Below, piece by piece: positions 24,047 through 26,123 of a DNA stretch of 26,123 bases. The position numbers were made by a program, and so were the translations under genes. Below the pieces are notes generated by a model. That model searched no databases. It was not told the origin of the DNA and saw only the letters and a program-made list of their open reading frames with translations. How positions within the stretch are numbered: the stretch's first letter is position 1; each line of letters opens with the position of its first letter. The stretch comes from Gammaproteobacteria bacterium (GTDB taxonomy: Bacteria; Pseudomonadota; Gammaproteobacteria; Pseudomonadales; Pseudohongiellaceae), in the NCBI GenBank assembly GCA_016762995.1, contig JAESUT010000067.1, positions 1 to 26,123 of the forward strand, given 5' to 3'.

Positions 24047-24210
24047 GGTGGTAGAGCCTCTCTGATGAACTATGTGGTCACTTGTTATTCTGGCGCCTAT
24101 CATGACAAATAACGCCGAAGAAATTCAATAAAATTCAGAAAAAGCACAAAATGTTGCAAATCACTCACATTTTGGCAGAAGGGGAAATTAGATTGCCGCA
24201 AAGGGCGCTA

Positions 24211-24241
24211 CGAAAGGCTCAGCGCTTAGCTGACCCTTTCG
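24211..24241 (-). terminator. Hairpin, possible terminator after the 24252 gene
   Basis: CGAAAGG-c-TCAGC and GCTGA-c-CCTTTCG pair around the loop GCTTA, giving 12 base pairs with one C-C mismatch. It begins ten bases past the stop of the minus-strand gene. There is no clear U tract after it, so it may be a Rho-assisted terminator or an RNA-stabilising hairpin. Confidence 0.5.
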
Positions 24242-24251
24242 TATAGGGAGT

Positions 24252-25250
24252 TTATTCGGAGGGAGAATCGGAGTCTCGTGGCGTCCCATCGCCATTCATA
24301 CCCTCCGCTTCATAGCGGCGCCACCCTGCAAGTATTCCCGCAAGCCCATGATTTCCCTCATGGCAGGCATACTCATAAATCGGCATGTCGGTTCTACGCA
24401 TTGGCACTTTAGCTGACCAAGACACATCCCATGTCTGGGGGTCTTCGACGGTAAAGTCATAATCGAGCGTATTTTCATCGACACGTGTAAACCGCTCCGT
24501 CACGCGCATGCTTGAAGATGCACCTCGGGCAGTCTGGTAATAATAGAAATCCTGCGTATGGACTACGAGGGTCTCACCTTCCCAATGAGCAACTGAATCC
24601 CCATCCCATTTAATCTGCCGCGTGTGATGCTCGCTGTCCAAGCGAATAATGCGTGCGCGGTGAATCATCTCATTAAGGATCACGATGTGATCTTCGGTCT
24701 GCACCAATTGCATATTGTTGTTGTAAGCTCCCGGCACCATCGGCGGCCCAGCTCCATTGCTCATCAGGCAACGATCTGCGAGGGTGCGCGCCTCTGGCCC
24801 GAGACTCAATCGCCTATTTTCAGCGACCATCGCGCGCCTGACCTGGCCTGCTGCATTCAGCTGTGGAAGACGGCCGTTAGGCGGGTCGTAGATGAGCGAG
24901 GTGCGGCGGTCGGCAATCGTCTCGACACCGCGTTCATACCAAAATTCATTATAGGAGATGACGCCCGGTGGATAACCTGCCCCGCCTACCGAGTCGATGA
25001 TGAGATCGCGGTTCTGACGCCGATTCTCGAAGGCAGCCCATTCCTGCGCCTCTTCCACGGTCAGTGTCGCTTTATCGGCGAGCTCAGTCGGACGATTGAG
25101 AGGAGTGAGTGTGCGAAAGGTATAGGTGCCCTGTAAGTCGGGATGGCCAAATTCAGTGCGTGGAAATTCTGACTCCTGCGCAAGCAGTGTCGATGCCAAC
25201 AGCGCACTGGCGGCGGTGAATGCCAGAACAGATGCTAAGCTGTACTTCAT
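24252..25250 (-). CDS. Exported protein of unknown function (PDLQGTYTFRTLTPLNRP family)
   Basis: A 332-residue exported protein. Residues 1-25 are a signal peptide ending LLAQ. It begins with EFGHPDLQGTYTFRTLTPLNRP, a pattern I recognise from a widespread family of uncharacterised exported proteins found next to PQQ- and NHL-propeller genes. Later blocks are YNEFWYERG, RTSLIYDPPNGRLP, RIIRLDSEHHTRQIKWDGDS and YEYACHEGNHGL near the C-terminus. There is no recognised catalytic motif, although two late His residues and Cys in the YACHEGNH block could bind metal. GAGGAGG lies four bases before the ATG, a strong ribosome site. It begins 51 bases after the PQQ propeller gene, so these are probably one operon. 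Function is not assigned. Confidence 0.75.
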   Translation of the reverse strand: MKYSLASVLAFTAASALLASTLLAQESEFPRTEFGHPDLQGTYTFRTLTPLNRPTELADKATLTVEEAQEWAAFENRRQNRDLIIDSVGGAGYPPGVISYNEFWYERGVETIADRRTSLIYDPPNGRLPQLNAAGQVRRAMVAENRRLSLGPEARTLADRCLMSNGAGPPMVPGAYNNNMQLVQTEDHIVILNEMIHRARIIRLDSEHHTRQIKWDGDSVAHWEGETLVVHTQDFYYYQTARGASSSMRVTERFTRVDENTLDYDFTVEDPQTWDVSWSAKVPMRRTDMPIYEYACHEGNHGLAGILAGWRRYEAEGMNGDGTPRDSDSPSE

Positions 25251-25301
25251 CGTGCCTCCTCATTCTTATTCGTTATAGTAAGTCGCTAAAAGCTACTCTT
25301 G

Positions 25302-26123
25302 TTAACGCGGGTTTCCAAGCGAAACCTCTTCTGTCGGATCAGCTGTTTTTGGCGAAAATGCGAGCAATACATTGCCTGCCGTTCCACCCATACGGCCATA
25401 CCCCGACCCAATAAAAAGCATTCCACCTCCAGCTGCAATTGAATGGCTGTCTATAGCGCCGCCAAAGCCTCGCACACCATTCACCGTTGCGTATTCCTTC
25501 ACAGTGTCGTACTGGAAAAGGATATCTCCGCTTTCTTTGTCGAAGATATAGAGTCGGCCATCCACTCCTGCGCTGACTAGCGCTCCATCAATTAGTAGGG
25601 GAGTCGCCGATAAACCCATTCGGGAATCACAATTGCGCAGACGCTCGGAACGATTCGCGCAATCTGCCTCTACTCTGAAGTTCCAACTCGGTTCGCCCGT
25701 GCCTACGAAAAAACTGTACATGCCTGGCTGTGGTACATAGGTGCCTCTCGCTGCGCCAGGGTCGTTGATCGGATGGAAGACGCGCTCACCATCGGTAGCG
25801 ATTCCCCAATGGTTTCCTCCTAGAGTACTGCCGCTTCCAATACGCTGATTCCAAAGTAGGGCACCTGTGTCCGGGTTAAGCGCCCACAGATCGCCTGATT
25901 TCTGTCCTGCTAACAAAATGTCACCCCCCTCTCGCTCAACTAAGACTGCAGAGCCGCCGAAGTCTTTGTCTGCCAGCGTGCTCGGTGCCTGATTGGGGCA
26001 ATTTGGACCCTGTACTCGACCGCAGGCTGCGTTCCACACATCGTGCACCATGCCTTGAAACATCCATTTCTCAACTCCCGTGTCGATGTCCAAGGCAATG
26101 ATTGCATCGCTGGTATCAGTAGC
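25302..26123 (-). CDS. PQQ-binding propeller dehydrogenase, PVA-dehydrogenase-like (partial, 5' end beyond window)
   Basis: The C-terminal 273 residues of a larger protein; the frame remains open to the right edge, reading ATDTSDAIIALDIDTGVEKW there, so the N-terminus is missing. Propeller repeats with DxxTGxxxW are clear (ALNPDTGALLWNQ, IFDKESGDILFQYD). GSGSTLGGNHWGIATDGERVF resembles polyvinyl-alcohol dehydrogenase and related quinoproteins, which oxidise alcohols using PQQ in the periplasm and normally carry a separate cytochrome c domain at the N-terminus (not visible here). Paired cysteines CGRVQGPNCPNQ and CANRSERLRNC could form disulfides. Substrate unknown. First gene seen in the minus-strand group with 24252 and 22925. 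Confidence 0.83.
   Translation of the reverse strand, partial: ATDTSDAIIALDIDTGVEKWMFQGMVHDVWNAACGRVQGPNCPNQAPSTLADKDFGGSAVLVEREGGDILLAGQKSGDLWALNPDTGALLWNQRIGSGSTLGGNHWGIATDGERVFHPINDPGAARGTYVPQPGMYSFFVGTGEPSWNFRVEADCANRSERLRNCDSRMGLSATPLLIDGALVSAGVDGRLYIFDKESGDILFQYDTVKEYATVNGVRGFGGAIDSHSIAAGGGMLFIGSGYGRMGGTAGNVLLAFSPKTADPTEEVSLGNPR

Overview
The window looks like chromosomal DNA of an aquatic, probably marine, gammaproteobacterium. This rests on moderate GC, Shine-Dalgarno-led genes, many Sec-exported proteins, a YnjBCD-type ABC transporter, pirin/AzoR/LysR and MscS genes, and several PQQ-type beta-propeller enzymes. The lineage is inference only. I found no rRNA, tRNA, CRISPR array, insertion sequence or phage gene.

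Layout. 1-2577: an exported DUF5829-like protein and two SAM methyltransferases. 2764-5856: an exported cupin, then a pirin/AzoR pair with a divergent LysR regulator. 5969-8652: an exported Tyr/Arg/His-rich protein, an M48 lipoprotein protease and a DUF3667 membrane protein. 8669-12128 (minus): an MscS channel, then a PQQ dehydrogenase followed by its likely di-haem cytochrome c partner. 12399-15595: malonate import (MadL, MadM), malonyl-CoA synthetase (MatB) and a lipocalin-like exported protein. 15763-20407: a radical SAM/SPASM gene interrupted by a one-base frameshift, followed tightly by a YnjB/YnjC/YnjD-type ABC transporter. 20480-21421 (minus): an HpcH/HpaI-type aldolase with a signal peptide. 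21678-22814: a thioredoxin-fold exported protein. 22925-26123 (minus): an NHL-type propeller, a family of unknown function, and a PQQ-propeller dehydrogenase that runs off the right end.

The most striking observation is at 21678-22814. What looks like two adjacent ORFs is one 378-codon frame interrupted only by a TGA at 22170-22172. The TGA lies exactly where a thioredoxin-fold redoxin has its catalytic cysteine (TWASW-U-G-C-R). A stem-loop follows at 22185-22204, with its loop 20 nt after the TGA, the spacing expected of a bacterial SECIS element. I read it as a selenoprotein with an unusual U-x-C redox motif.

The second lead is the radical SAM/SPASM gene in an apparent operon with the YnjBCD-type transporter, which suggests modification and transport of an unidentified molecule. 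The exported HpaI-like aldolase, divergent from the selenoprotein gene, is a third oddity.
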